A DNA stretch of 64,000 nucleotides from positions 1-64,000 of the forward strand of contig NZ_AP027044.1 of assembly GCF_027924665.1 (NCBI RefSeq). Direction: 5' to 3'. The DNA comes from Flavobacterium sp. GSB-24. Lineage in GTDB: Bacteria > Bacteroidota > Bacteroidia > Flavobacteriales > Flavobacteriaceae. Below, in pieces: positions 33,284-42,648 of this stretch (positions within the stretch are counted from its first letter, which is position 1; every line of letters starts with the position of its first letter). A program made the translations under genes and the position numbers. The notes below the pieces were generated by a model. The model saw only the letters and a program-made list of their open reading frames with translations, was not told where the DNA came from and did no database searches.

Positions 33284-34612
33284 ATGATTGCAAAAATAAG
33301 CACTGGTGTTTATACTTTAGGTATGGTTAAATATAACCATGATAAAACTATTGAAGATAAAAATGGTGAAATTGAAGGATTACTTTTAGGTACTAATCTT
33401 ATAAATAAAAATGATTTTGAAACTATAGTTTCGACTATTAAAGACTATAATAATTTAAATCCTGATGTAAAAAAAAGTAATATTCATATTAGTTTAAACT
33501 TCCATAAAGATGATATTTTAGACAATAATTCCATTTATAAAATAGCTCAAGACTATATGGAAGAGATGGGTTATAAAGATCAGCCTTACGCAATTTACAG
33601 ACATTTTGATAAAGAACATCCGCATGTTCATATAGTTTCTTCTCAAATAAATTCTGAAAGAAAAAAAATAAATGATTCTCACATATATTATAGAAGCCAG
33701 GCTTTAACTCGTAAACTGGAGGAAAAATACAGTATTACTAAAGCTGTAGAAAGGAATGAAATATTTTCTAAGAAAGATATTCATAAAGCAATTAATGAAC
33801 ATTTAGAGCAAGGAAAACATAGTTTGACTGCCATAATGAAAAGGGTTCTTAGTGATGTAATGAGTGATAAACCAACATCGATTAAGCAATTTGAAAAATT
33901 GCTAGATGATCATCAGATGAAAAGAATTATTTCTACAGATATTAATGAAACTGTTAAAGGCCATTCTTTCTACTTATTACCTATAGATCAATTAAGAAAT
34001 GAAAATTTTGACACTACATCTAAGGGTATTACAGCAGTTGATCTTGATAATAGTTTTGCTTACCAATCGATAGAAACCCAGATTGAAATAAATTTAAAAC
34101 AAAAAGAAGCTCTTCAGAAGGGGATAATGGGTAAACTTTATTCTGTAATAAATCCTTTAAAAGAAAAGCATAGAATTAGTTTAATTCAAGATGAAGGCAA
34201 AGATGTTTTTAAAGAAAAATTAAGCGATTTTATAATTAGCTTAAAGAAAAAAGGTATTGAAGTTGTTGTAAAAAGAACTCAAACTGGCGATGATATTAAC
34301 TCTATTTATGGTTTATTATTTAAAGATATGAAGTCAAATATTACATATTCGGCGACTGAAATGAAAATTAAGACTAAAGATTTTTTAAAGATTATTGATG
34401 ATGATTTAAAAAACATTTCAGATCTGGATAAGAAAATCATAGATGATAATACGAATGATACTATGATTGATAATAGTTATTTTGGTCCGTTAGATAATGA
34501 TAATACAAACATCTTTTCTATGTTTTCTGAAGTACTAAAAAATAATAATACAGCAGGTGTTCCGGATGATATGCCACTTAAAAATCGAAGAAAACGTAAA
34601 CGAGGTTTATAA
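33284..34612 (+). CDS. Relaxase / mobilization nuclease (MobB-like, PF03432 type)
   Basis: A 442-residue relaxase. Motif I tyrosines are Y10 or Y17 (GVYTLGMVKY), and the metal-binding motif is HFDKEHPHVHIV (H107, H112, H114, H116). The C-terminal half is less conserved and ends in a basic tail (KNRRKRKRGL). It nicks oriT, stays attached to the 5' end and leads the strand into the recipient through the type IV channel. It forms an operon with the MobC-like gene. Confidence 0.9.
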   Translation: MIAKISTGVYTLGMVKYNHDKTIEDKNGEIEGLLLGTNLINKNDFETIVSTIKDYNNLNPDVKKSNIHISLNFHKDDILDNNSIYKIAQDYMEEMGYKDQPYAIYRHFDKEHPHVHIVSSQINSERKKINDSHIYYRSQALTRKLEEKYSITKAVERNEIFSKKDIHKAINEHLEQGKHSLTAIMKRVLSDVMSDKPTSIKQFEKLLDDHQMKRIISTDINETVKGHSFYLLPIDQLRNENFDTTSKGITAVDLDNSFAYQSIETQIEINLKQKEALQKGIMGKLYSVINPLKEKHRISLIQDEGKDVFKEKLSDFIISLKKKGIEVVVKRTQTGDDINSIYGLLFKDMKSNITYSATEMKIKTKDFLKIIDDDLKNISDLDKKIIDDNTNDTMIDNSYFGPLDNDNTNIFSMFSEVLKNNNTAGVPDDMPLKNRRKRKRGL

Positions 34613-34674
34613 ATTGAATTATTCTGTACTTGTTAAAAATATTAATGAAAAAATATAACAGTTAAAAATATTAA

Positions 34675-34682
34675 TATATTTG
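34675..34682 (+). promoter_or_regulatory. -7 box of the topoisomerase gene
   Basis: TATATTTG after the stretch GTTAAAAATATTAA, a recurrent pattern also found before 7143 and 37182. The ATG follows 22 bp downstream. Confidence 0.55.
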
Positions 34683-34704
34683 AATAAAATTTAATATATA
34701 AAAT

Positions 34705-37035
34705 ATGATAACAGTTTTAGCAGAAAAACCCTCTGTAGCACGTGATATTGCTAGTTTTTTGGGTGCAAATAATAAAAAAGAAGGATATTTAGAAGGAAAC
34801 AATTACGCTGTTACTTGGGCATTTGGGCATTTAGTTGAGATCAAAGATTTAAAAGAACTTGGTTACGGTGATAAATGGGAGTTGAAAACATTACCTTTTA
34901 TTCCTGAAAAGTTTGAATTAAAAATATCTAAAGGAGCTGATAAACAATTCAAAGTTATTAAGAGTTTATTTGAAAAATCTGAAAAGATTATTTGCGCTAC
35001 TGATGCAGGTAGGGAAGGAGAACTCATTTTTAGATACATTTATAACCTATCAAAGTCAGATAAAAATTTTGAAAGATTATGGATAAGCTCGCTAACAGAT
35101 CAGGCAATAAAGGATGGATTTAATAAATTAAAACCTGGAACAGATTTTGATAATTTATTTAATTCTGCTAAAGCACGGAATCAGGCAGATTATATAGTAG
35201 GAATTAATGCTACTATAGGTATGACTACAAAGGCAGGCTCCGGATTATTATCATTGGGTAGAGTACAAACTCCAACTTTAGCATTAATCTGCCATAGGTA
35301 TCTTCAAAATATAGATTTTAAACCTGTTCCGTATTACACTCCAGAACTACTATTGTTTCCACTTAATAAATTAGAATTTAAAGCTAGATTTGAAAGTAAC
35401 TTTGATGAAGAATCTAAAGCGCAAATAATACTTGATACTTTAGATTTAAATTTAAAAGTAACTGATATTATTACTAAGGAAGTAAAAGATAATCCTCCAT
35501 ATTTATTTGATCTTACTTCACTTCAAATGGAAGCAAATAAAAGATTTGGTTTTTCTGCTCAAAAGACTTTAACCACCGCTCAGGAACTTTATGAAAAACA
35601 TAAAATTTTATCATATCCAAGAACTTCATCTAAGTTTTTAAGTGACGATATGGTATCAACACTTCCTGGACTTTTTAGCGATATTTTAAAGTTTCATGAT
35701 AGTAAGGATTCAATTAATTTTTTATTAAATAATAAATTGTCGACTAGACCGATTGACAATAATAAAGTAACTGATCACCACGCTATAATTCCAACAGAAA
35801 ACAAAGTTAATTTTCAAAATTTAAATGATGATGAAAAATCAATTTACAATTTAGTTGTCAATAGATTTTTAGAAGCTTTTATGCCTGTCTGTGTAAAAGA
35901 AAGTACAACTATAATCATTGATACAGAAAAAGGAAAATTTAGTTCTGCCGGAACTGTAATAAAGGAAAGAGGATGGAGATCAATTTCTTCTGATATTTTT
36001 AATGATGATGAAAATCAAGAAAAAGAACAAAAATTACCTAACCTAAAAATTGGAGAAAATCTTTCAATTATTAAAAAAGAAATCGTAAAAAGCTTTACTA
36101 AACCACTTCCACTTTTTACGGAGAGTAGTTTATTGCACAGTATGGAAACCGCAGGTAAATTAATAGAGGATTCTGAACTTGCTCAGGCAATGAAAGAAGG
36201 AGGATTAGGAACGCCAGCTACTAGAGCTTCAATAATCGAACTTTTAATTAAAAGGAATTATATAGTTAGAGCTAAAAAAAATATTATTCCAACAGATTTA
36301 GGGTTGAATTTATATAACCAAGTTAAAGATCTTAAAATTTCAAAAGCTGAACTTACGGGGGAATGGGAGAGTAAGCTGATGCAGATGGAAAATGGAAATT
36401 ATTCTTACGATCAATTCAATAGTGAAATAAATATTTATATAAAGGAATTAATAGATTCAATTAAAACTTTACAGATTGAAACATTCGACAAAGAAATTAT
36501 CAATTGTCCTAATTGTAAAACGGGAAAAATAATTGAGAAAGGAAATCAATTTAGATGTAACAGCAGTGATTCAGAAAGTTGCAATTTTCCAGTTATTTGG
36601 AAAAAAATATCCGAAAAAACAATTACAAGTTCTAACGTTATTGATTTGGTAAAAAACAATAAGACCGATTTAATAAAAGGATTTCTTAATAAAGAAAAAA
36701 AAGAATTTAACGCATGCCTGACAATAGATCAGGAAACCAAAAAATTAAAATTTGATTTTAGTAAAATTTCAATCTGTGACTGCCCAAAATGTAAGGATGG
36801 CAAAATAGAAGATAACGACAAAGTTTTTAAATGCAATGATTATACTAACTGTGATTTTGTAGTATTCAAAGAAATTTCTAAAAAGAAAATTAGCCAAAAT
36901 GATTTAATAAAATTAGTAAAAGACAAGAAGACTAATTTGATAAAAGGTTTTGTATCTAAAACTGGTTCAACTTTTGAAGCCAAATTAATATTAGATTCAA
37001 CTTTTAAAGTCAGCTTTGAATTTCCCAAAAAATAG
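34705..37035 (+). CDS. topB: DNA topoisomerase III
   Basis: A 776-residue type IA topoisomerase. The Toprim domain begins LAEKPSVARDIASFLG and has CATDAGREGELIFRY. The catalytic tyrosine is Y304 in LSYPRTSSKF. The middle has GLGTPATRASIIE. Two C-terminal zinc-ribbon-like units follow (CPNCKTGKI ... SESC and CPKCKDGKI ... TNC). Plasmid-borne TopB enzymes are common in Bacteroidota mobile elements, where they help unlink DNA during transfer or replication. It has its own promoter and a strong terminator. Confidence 0.94.
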   Translation: MITVLAEKPSVARDIASFLGANNKKEGYLEGNNYAVTWAFGHLVEIKDLKELGYGDKWELKTLPFIPEKFELKISKGADKQFKVIKSLFEKSEKIICATDAGREGELIFRYIYNLSKSDKNFERLWISSLTDQAIKDGFNKLKPGTDFDNLFNSAKARNQADYIVGINATIGMTTKAGSGLLSLGRVQTPTLALICHRYLQNIDFKPVPYYTPELLLFPLNKLEFKARFESNFDEESKAQIILDTLDLNLKVTDIITKEVKDNPPYLFDLTSLQMEANKRFGFSAQKTLTTAQELYEKHKILSYPRTSSKFLSDDMVSTLPGLFSDILKFHDSKDSINFLLNNKLSTRPIDNNKVTDHHAIIPTENKVNFQNLNDDEKSIYNLVVNRFLEAFMPVCVKESTTIIIDTEKGKFSSAGTVIKERGWRSISSDIFNDDENQEKEQKLPNLKIGENLSIIKKEIVKSFTKPLPLFTESSLLHSMETAGKLIEDSELAQAMKEGGLGTPATRASIIELLIKRNYIVRAKKNIIPTDLGLNLYNQVKDLKISKAELTGEWESKLMQMENGNYSYDQFNSEINIYIKELIDSIKTLQIETFDKEIINCPNCKTGKIIEKGNQFRCNSSDSESCNFPVIWKKISEKTITSSNVIDLVKNNKTDLIKGFLNKEKKEFNACLTIDQETKKLKFDFSKISICDCPKCKDGKIEDNDKVFKCNDYTNCDFVVFKEISKKKISQNDLIKLVKDKKTNLIKGFVSKTGSTFEAKLILDSTFKVSFEFPKK

Positions 37036-37064
37036 AAAAATCTCAAATATTATATAAGAAAGAC

Positions 37065-37096
37065 AAACCGATGTGATAATCACATCGGTTTTTATT
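37065..37096 (+). terminator. Rho-independent terminator after topB
   Basis: Perfect 11-bp stem AAACCGATGTG ataa TCACATCGGTTT followed by a T-rich tract. Confidence 0.85.
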
Positions 37097-37151
37097 TTTC
37101 ATCAACTTATCATTATTTTTGATTAAAATTAAAATGTATTAAAATTTTTAA

Positions 37152-37159
37152 TATATTTG
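37152..37159 (+). promoter_or_regulatory. -7 box of the 37182 operon
   Basis: TATATTTG, 22 bp before the ATG at 37182. Confidence 0.55.
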
Positions 37160-37181
37160 GAAAAAATTAATTTCTATAAAA

Positions 37182-37739
37182 ATGACCACAACAATCTATC
37201 AAAGACTGCCTGCTGAAATAAAAAAAGAAATTCAAGAGAATCTAAAAAACAATAAAAATTTAAAAATTGGTTTTTTTTCAGACGATTTTAAATTTCAACA
37301 TGAGGGCAAGGAAGTAAGCTATAGATTTAGAGCTTATGAAGTTGAGGGTCAAAAAAACTTTACAATTGTATTTAATTCAAATACAAGCAAACACAATCCT
37401 TACACTAAAAATAATAATATCTTTTTTTACGATAAGAAATTAAAAAACACACTTCATGTCAAAAAAGAACTTTTTGACGAAATCCTGGAATCTCAAATAG
37501 ATTTCAATTTAAGCACCGAACAAAAAGAGCTTCTTTCTCAAGGACATGATATCACCCTTAATGTTACTAATACTTGTTTATCTAACAAAGGAAAATTTAC
37601 TCAACCTCAAAAGACCTCTAAAAAGGAACTAAAAAATTATGTTGCCGATTATAGTTTTTTTTTAGGAAAATGTTCATTACTGCTTAAAGAGAGTACTTCT
37701 AAAAAGAATATAAAATCATTAGGTATAACAAAAAATTAA
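37182..37739 (+). CDS. Hypothetical plasmid protein (185 aa)
   Basis: A soluble, basic protein of unknown family. The N-terminal region (YQRLPAEIKKEIQENLKNNKNLKIGFFSDDFKF) precedes a beta-rich stretch (VSYRFRAYEVEGQKNFTIVF), and the middle has LSTEQKELLSQGHDITLNVTN, which resembles the repeated YGxxLxxEQKxxLxxxG elements of DUF3945-type proteins. First gene of a unit with the 53- and 300-residue genes that follow. A role in element maintenance or transfer is assumed from context only. Confidence 0.5.
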   Translation: MTTTIYQRLPAEIKKEIQENLKNNKNLKIGFFSDDFKFQHEGKEVSYRFRAYEVEGQKNFTIVFNSNTSKHNPYTKNNNIFFYDKKLKNTLHVKKELFDEILESQIDFNLSTEQKELLSQGHDITLNVTNTCLSNKGKFTQPQKTSKKELKNYVADYSFFLGKCSLLLKESTSKKNIKSLGITKN

Positions 37740-37743
37740 TAAC

Positions 37744-37905
37744 ATGGAAAACGTAAAAATTTTAAAAGCTAACATGGATAAAGAATTAGAAAAAGAAACT
37801 GCAAGGACTTATTATGGAATCTTTTTACTAATCATTGTTTATGGAGGTATGCTTATTTCATTTCTCTACTGGATAGCTGAGAATGATAAAACTTTAACTA
37901 AATAA
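37744..37905 (+). CDS. Small single-span membrane protein (53 aa)
   Basis: ATG-to-TAA frame with a charged N-terminal helix (KANMDKELEKETARTYY) and one membrane segment (about 25-45, IFLLIIVYGGMLISFLYW). It lies 4 bp after the previous gene and 8 bp before the next, so it is almost certainly part of that operon. Family unknown. Confidence 0.5.
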   Translation: MENVKILKANMDKELEKETARTYYGIFLLIIVYGGMLISFLYWIAENDKTLTK

Positions 37906-37913
37906 GGAATATT

Positions 37914-38816
37914 ATGAAAGATCAAGATGTAAATGAAATCGAAGTAAAAGGAGTAACAAGACCGCTTCAGGTAAATGACCCAGTAGCATATGTAAAAGAC
38001 AATGTACACTATCAGGGTAAGATTAAAGAATTTGATAAAGATGGAAACACAGAACTTCAAATTTATAATTCAAAAGATGTGAAGTCTCTGATAGTTCCAA
38101 AAGGTGAAAAAATTGAACCACTCTTTATTTTAGATAAAGACCAGAAAATGGTTTACTTAAAATTTACTTATGATGATGTAAAATCGGCTTTAAGTAATAA
38201 ATCAGATGTTAAGGTAAATTTTGCAGAAAATAAAAATTACATTTTTAATCTGATGTTGGGAAATAAGACAGATGTAATTTCAATAGAAAAAAACATTGAT
38301 GGTACTTTAAAACCTACCGAAGGGAGATTACAAATGAAAAGAATGGAAGAAAGCAAACTTCCATATGTACATGCTGATGTAAAATTTAAAGAGCTGAATC
38401 TTGAAAGACCAATTTACGGGAAAGTTTTAGGTGCTGAGCAAAAACAGAAATTACAAAAAACAGGTGAATTAGGATTAGTGCAAGGTTTTAAATCTGGTGA
38501 AGGCAAAGAATTTAATTTATGGGTTTCACTTGATAAAGGTTTAAATAAAGTTGTTACTGCAAGAGAAAACGATATTTACATTGGTAAGATTTTCGGAGTA
38601 ACGCCAAATGAAAAACAGCTTCAAGAACTTAAATCCGGAAATGGAACAATCATTGAAATAAAAGGAAAAAATTATTTTATTCAGCCTTCGGCTGCATCTT
38701 CTAAAGCAGATGGTATTAAAAGTTATACTGAGGAAAAAGCAAAAGAATTAAAATTAATTCAGGAAGCCAAAGAAGAAAAAAAAAATGAAAAATCAAAGGG
38801 CGTAAAATTGAAATAG
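37914..38816 (+). CDS. DUF3945/DUF4099-like plasmid protein (300 aa)
   Basis: A modular protein typical of Bacteroidota conjugative elements. The middle part has PIYGKVLGAEQKQKLQKTGELGLV and FNLWVSLDKGLNKVV, matching the DUF3945 pattern, and the C-terminal unit (KIFGVTPNEKQLQELKSGNG ... EIKGKNYFIQPSA) recurs in the next gene. The N-terminal 70 residues are a small beta-rich domain (VNDPVAYVKDNVHYQGKI). Biochemical role unknown. It ends before a long terminator hairpin. Confidence 0.65.
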   Translation: MKDQDVNEIEVKGVTRPLQVNDPVAYVKDNVHYQGKIKEFDKDGNTELQIYNSKDVKSLIVPKGEKIEPLFILDKDQKMVYLKFTYDDVKSALSNKSDVKVNFAENKNYIFNLMLGNKTDVISIEKNIDGTLKPTEGRLQMKRMEESKLPYVHADVKFKELNLERPIYGKVLGAEQKQKLQKTGELGLVQGFKSGEGKEFNLWVSLDKGLNKVVTARENDIYIGKIFGVTPNEKQLQELKSGNGTIIEIKGKNYFIQPSAASSKADGIKSYTEEKAKELKLIQEAKEEKKNEKSKGVKLK

Positions 38817-38839
38817 GTTGTTGATAATGTCCTTAAACA

Positions 38840-38877
38840 CTACCTGCACGTGGGCTTGGTTGTAGGTAGTGTTTTTA
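38840..38877 (+). terminator. Terminator with a long stem
   Basis: AAACACTACCT/AGGTAGTGTTT with an 18-base loop and following T residues. Confidence 0.75.
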
Positions 38878-38899
38878 ACTTAATTTAAAAAATATTGCT

Positions 38900-40168
38900 A
38901 TGGGTCTAATTGAGAATATTCAAGATTATTTTGTTAAGAATTCACAAGAGTATAAAGCTTTCATAAATGAAATGAAAAAAAGTTCTCCAGAAGAATTTTA
39001 TATGGATGGGGAAAGAAAGTTTTCTAAAAATGAACAAAATTTTTTGAAGGTTTTTGAAAAAGATCAGGAAAAAAAAACTGTGATCCATTCAGAACCTGCA
39101 GATTTTCAAATAAATAATAAACAAGATATTATTATTAAAGAAATTGAAAAAATTAAAGTGATTCCTGCAACAAAAGAACAAATTGAAGAATCATTTACAG
39201 ACCGGTTAGTATCCATAGATGTTAAAGCTTATGTAGAGCTTTATTCAGAAAAGCAACTAAATTCAATTCCTGATGTGATAGAAACTAATATTTTAGACAA
39301 AGGGGATAAAATCCAATTGCTTTTAAACAATTATCCTGATTTATATGAAAACGGTATCACGTTCAATTATTTTATAGATAATGACAGTTATTTGAAAAAG
39401 CATATAATAAAAGATGATTACAATCCTGAAGTGAGAAATATTCAGGAATTTATATCAAAAGAAAATGTATTTTTTGAAAATAAAAATATTCAACTAGATG
39501 AAAGTCAAAAAGTAGAGATTACTCCAGCGACTGCAGAACAAAAATTACAGTATTCTCAGCATATGAATGGAATAGAATTTACTGATATGCCAATTGTTGA
39601 TTTCCCCGAGTTTACAAAAGCACAATTAAATTCTGTTCCTGATATTATTAATGGGATTCCGGTAACAGATTATGAAAAGAAAATGATATTGCTAGATAGT
39701 TTTGAATTTTCTGCAAGTAATAACTGGAGTTCTACTTTTTCAATTGACGAGAACAATAAATTAATCGAAAAGTATCATGATGTTGATAATAACAATGAAG
39801 TTTTCGAAACTAAAAAACATATTAAAAAAGAAGATGTAATGTATGTTGACAAAAAAGAAATAAAAATCCAACAAGAAACTGTGAAACCTGAAACAACTAA
39901 ACATGTACAGCTATCTACTGAAAGTAATTTATCAATTGATAATATTTATGGTTTTTCACCTACAGTCCAACAAAAAGAAGATCTGAAAAATGGTAAAGGA
40001 ATTACTGGAGAAATAAAAGGAAAAAATTACTTTATAATGTTATCTGCCCAGGAAAAAAACAAAGGAAGTTTACAAATCCTTTCAATGGAAAAAGCAAAAG
40101 AATTAAATCTAATTTCTGAAAAAAATCATATTCAAAAAAATATAAAACAAACTGGTTTAAGAGTTTAG
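38900..40168 (+). CDS. DUF3945-type repeat protein (422 aa)
   Basis: A mostly acidic, modular protein. Two internal repeats carry a pattern like IxxxPATxEQxxxxS followed by FxDxxVxxxxFxKxQLNSxPDVI (about residues 92-125 and 210-250). The last 60 residues (NIYGFSPTVQQKEDLKNGKG ... EIKGKNYFIMLSA ... EKAKELNLISE) are homologous to the end of the preceding protein. No catalytic motif seen. Transcribed as a single gene between two terminators. Function unknown. Confidence 0.6.
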   Translation: MGLIENIQDYFVKNSQEYKAFINEMKKSSPEEFYMDGERKFSKNEQNFLKVFEKDQEKKTVIHSEPADFQINNKQDIIIKEIEKIKVIPATKEQIEESFTDRLVSIDVKAYVELYSEKQLNSIPDVIETNILDKGDKIQLLLNNYPDLYENGITFNYFIDNDSYLKKHIIKDDYNPEVRNIQEFISKENVFFENKNIQLDESQKVEITPATAEQKLQYSQHMNGIEFTDMPIVDFPEFTKAQLNSVPDIINGIPVTDYEKKMILLDSFEFSASNNWSSTFSIDENNKLIEKYHDVDNNNEVFETKKHIKKEDVMYVDKKEIKIQQETVKPETTKHVQLSTESNLSIDNIYGFSPTVQQKEDLKNGKGITGEIKGKNYFIMLSAQEKNKGSLQILSMEKAKELNLISEKNHIQKNIKQTGLRV

Positions 40169-40183
40169 TAGGTTTACTCTTCT

Positions 40184-40234
40184 TCCTTAAAACACTATCG
40201 TATAAACGGGGGCAATCGTTTGATAGTGTTTTTA
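40184..40234 (+). terminator. Terminator, stem with nested hairpin
   Basis: AACACTATC ... GATAGTGTT stem with an inner AAACG/CGTTT pair and a T tract, similar in build to 38840-38877. Confidence 0.7.
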
Positions 40235-40278
40235 AAATATTAATAGCAACGGCAAATGGCTATTCTTTATTTTGTGTT

Positions 40279-40311
40279 TAAAAGCCTCCCAATGTGGGAG
40301 GTTTTTTTTTA
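40279..40311 (+). terminator. Strong terminator before the coupling protein gene
   Basis: GCCTCCC aatgt GGGAGGT followed by nine T residues, 20 bp before the 40333 start codon. Confidence 0.8.
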
Positions 40312-40332
40312 AAATTTTAAATCAAATAATTT

Positions 40333-42567
40333 ATGGATGATAAAAATCAATTTGAAAAGTATAAAGGCTTAGGAATGTTATTGGCAATGATATTCCTTTT
40401 GCTTGATATCTATTATTTTAACTACAAGTTTTTTCATGGAGTTGGACTACATCACGGTCTTTTTGATACTATTATTAAATTTTTCCTTAAAATGGGTTTT
40501 CTAAAAAGTCCATTTTATCCAAAACTAGGCGTTTTATTAATGAGTATTTTTTTTGTGATGTTTGACAATGGAAAAAAGAATGTTGATATTGAAAAAAATG
40601 AAGCTATCATTTTTGGAATCAGCACAACTGTACTTTTCTTATGTACATCACTTTTAATTTTTATGTATAGAAATGTTTTTTTATATACTATACTGGTTTT
40701 AGGTTCGTATGCACTTGTAATTAAAAGCTATCACGCACTGCACAGACTTTTTGACAATACACTTATCAAAGACAGATACAATAAAGTAAATAAAATATTT
40801 CCTCAAAACACCGAGCTTCTTGTAAATCCCATGAGTGTTAATATTCCATTTACATTTGTAAAAGCTTATGATAAGAAGATGCAACCTATAATGGAACAAG
40901 GTTATATAAATTTTGTTTCTCCGGAAAGAGCAACACTTGTATTAGGTAAACCAGGTTCCGGAAAATCATATTCATTTAATGAGGAATTTATCAGACAATG
41001 GATTCTAAAAGGTTTTGCTTTTATAAATTATGATTATAAGTTTCCAACTCTGACTAACTTCGCTTATTATTATTTTTTAAAACATCAATCTTCCTATGAA
41101 AAATATGATAATAAGGGAAGATTTGCCTGTATAAATATTTCTGACCCACGATATTCAGACAGATGTAATCCAATTCATAGAAGATTATTAAAAAGTAAGC
41201 AGGAAGCAATGGATGCTGTTTATACTATCTATTACAATCTTGATAAAAAAAGTGCGCAGAAACAGGATTTCTTTCAAATGTCGGCAATGTCTTTGACAGT
41301 TGCCGCATTGTGGTTTTTAAGAGAGTACAAAGGAGGTATTTATTGTTCATTTCCACACCTTATAGAGTTAATTCAGCAACCTGATGAAAAGCTTTTAACT
41401 ATATTAGACAGCTATCCTGATCTTAGATATTTTACATCATCATTTTCTGATGCATTAGCGAAGGAATCTTTTGAGCAGTTAAGCGGACAGACAGCTTCGG
41501 CAAGAATCCCATTAGGAAAATGTGCAACAGATGAAATGTTTTGGGTAATGACTGACCCTGATAATACGGGAGTAAATTTAAAAGTAAATCTGCCGGAAGA
41601 AGTAACAATTTTGAATATTGCAAATAATCCGGAAACTCAAAAAACAAATGCACCGGCTCTTGGCTTATACCTCAGTCAAAGTGCAAAATTAATTAATGAC
41701 CACGGCCGAGTGCCATGCGCTTATCATGTCGATGAATTTCCGACAACATATATTCACGGTTTAAATACATTAATTGCGACAGCTCGTAGTAACAAAGTCT
41801 GTACTGTTTTATCTGCTCAAGATTATACTCAATTAATCTTAGAATATGGTAAAGAATATGCAGATTCAATTTTTAATACCATTGATAATATTGTAGTTGG
41901 AAAAGTAGCTATTGATACAGCTAAAAAAATGTCTGAAGCAATTGGAAAAATAAATTATACTACCCAATCTATATCTATTAATCAGGATAACACTTCAACA
42001 AGCTTTAATACTCAAAGAGATTATATAGTCCCACCGGAAGATATTTCTCAATTATCTCAAGGAGAGTTCTGCGGAGTTGTTTCAGATAATTTTAAACAAA
42101 AGATTGAATTAAAAGCTTTTCGAGGTGATGTTAATCCCCCTAAAGACGACATGAGCAATGTTAAGTACCCTATGGTTTATCCAAATTTAACATCTGAAGA
42201 CCTGAGAGATAATGTTCGTCTTATTCAAACTCAGATAAATGAACTAGTGGCAGAAGAAATGCTGCGCATTGAAGATGAAAGACAAAATGCAATCGAAGCA
42301 GAAGCTGATAATGTAAGATCAAGCCTGGAACAAGATAATATTTTACCATTTCAAAATAATGGACAAGAGGAAGAAATGATTTTTAATCATAATGAAGTAA
42401 TTGAAAATGAAGAAATAGGGAATTATGATTTTGATCATGTTGAAGAAAAAATATTATTTGAGGAAGAATCTGACGATGATGATGATGATCAGGAATATGA
42501 AAAAAACAGAATGAAAGACTTTTTATCCACTATACCAAACATTAATGATTTGAAAAAGAAAGAATAA
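40333..42567 (+). CDS. Type IV coupling protein (VirD4/TraG-like ATPase, MobC of Bacteroidota)
   Basis: A 744-residue T4CP. Four N-terminal membrane segments (to about residue 135) are followed by an ATPase domain with Walker A VLGKPGSGKSYSF (near residue 205) and the Walker B-region YHVDEFPTTYIHGL. The SIFNTIDNIVVG and FNTQRDYIVPPEDISQL parts fit the Bacteroidota family. The C-terminus is highly acidic (EEESDDDDDDQEYE). It hands the relaxase-DNA complex to the TraG-powered channel. Confidence 0.93.
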   Translation: MDDKNQFEKYKGLGMLLAMIFLLLDIYYFNYKFFHGVGLHHGLFDTIIKFFLKMGFLKSPFYPKLGVLLMSIFFVMFDNGKKNVDIEKNEAIIFGISTTVLFLCTSLLIFMYRNVFLYTILVLGSYALVIKSYHALHRLFDNTLIKDRYNKVNKIFPQNTELLVNPMSVNIPFTFVKAYDKKMQPIMEQGYINFVSPERATLVLGKPGSGKSYSFNEEFIRQWILKGFAFINYDYKFPTLTNFAYYYFLKHQSSYEKYDNKGRFACINISDPRYSDRCNPIHRRLLKSKQEAMDAVYTIYYNLDKKSAQKQDFFQMSAMSLTVAALWFLREYKGGIYCSFPHLIELIQQPDEKLLTILDSYPDLRYFTSSFSDALAKESFEQLSGQTASARIPLGKCATDEMFWVMTDPDNTGVNLKVNLPEEVTILNIANNPETQKTNAPALGLYLSQSAKLINDHGRVPCAYHVDEFPTTYIHGLNTLIATARSNKVCTVLSAQDYTQLILEYGKEYADSIFNTIDNIVVGKVAIDTAKKMSEAIGKINYTTQSISINQDNTSTSFNTQRDYIVPPEDISQLSQGEFCGVVSDNFKQKIELKAFRGDVNPPKDDMSNVKYPMVYPNLTSEDLRDNVRLIQTQINELVAEEMLRIEDERQNAIEAEADNVRSSLEQDNILPFQNNGQEEEMIFNHNEVIENEEIGNYDFDHVEEKILFEEESDDDDDDQEYEKNRMKDFLSTIPNINDLKKKE

Positions 42568-42648
42568 CATTTACATATTATTAAGGATTTTAACGAATTT
42601 AAAATTTTGTGACTATCTTGCGTATATTTTCTAAAAAAAGAAACCTAT

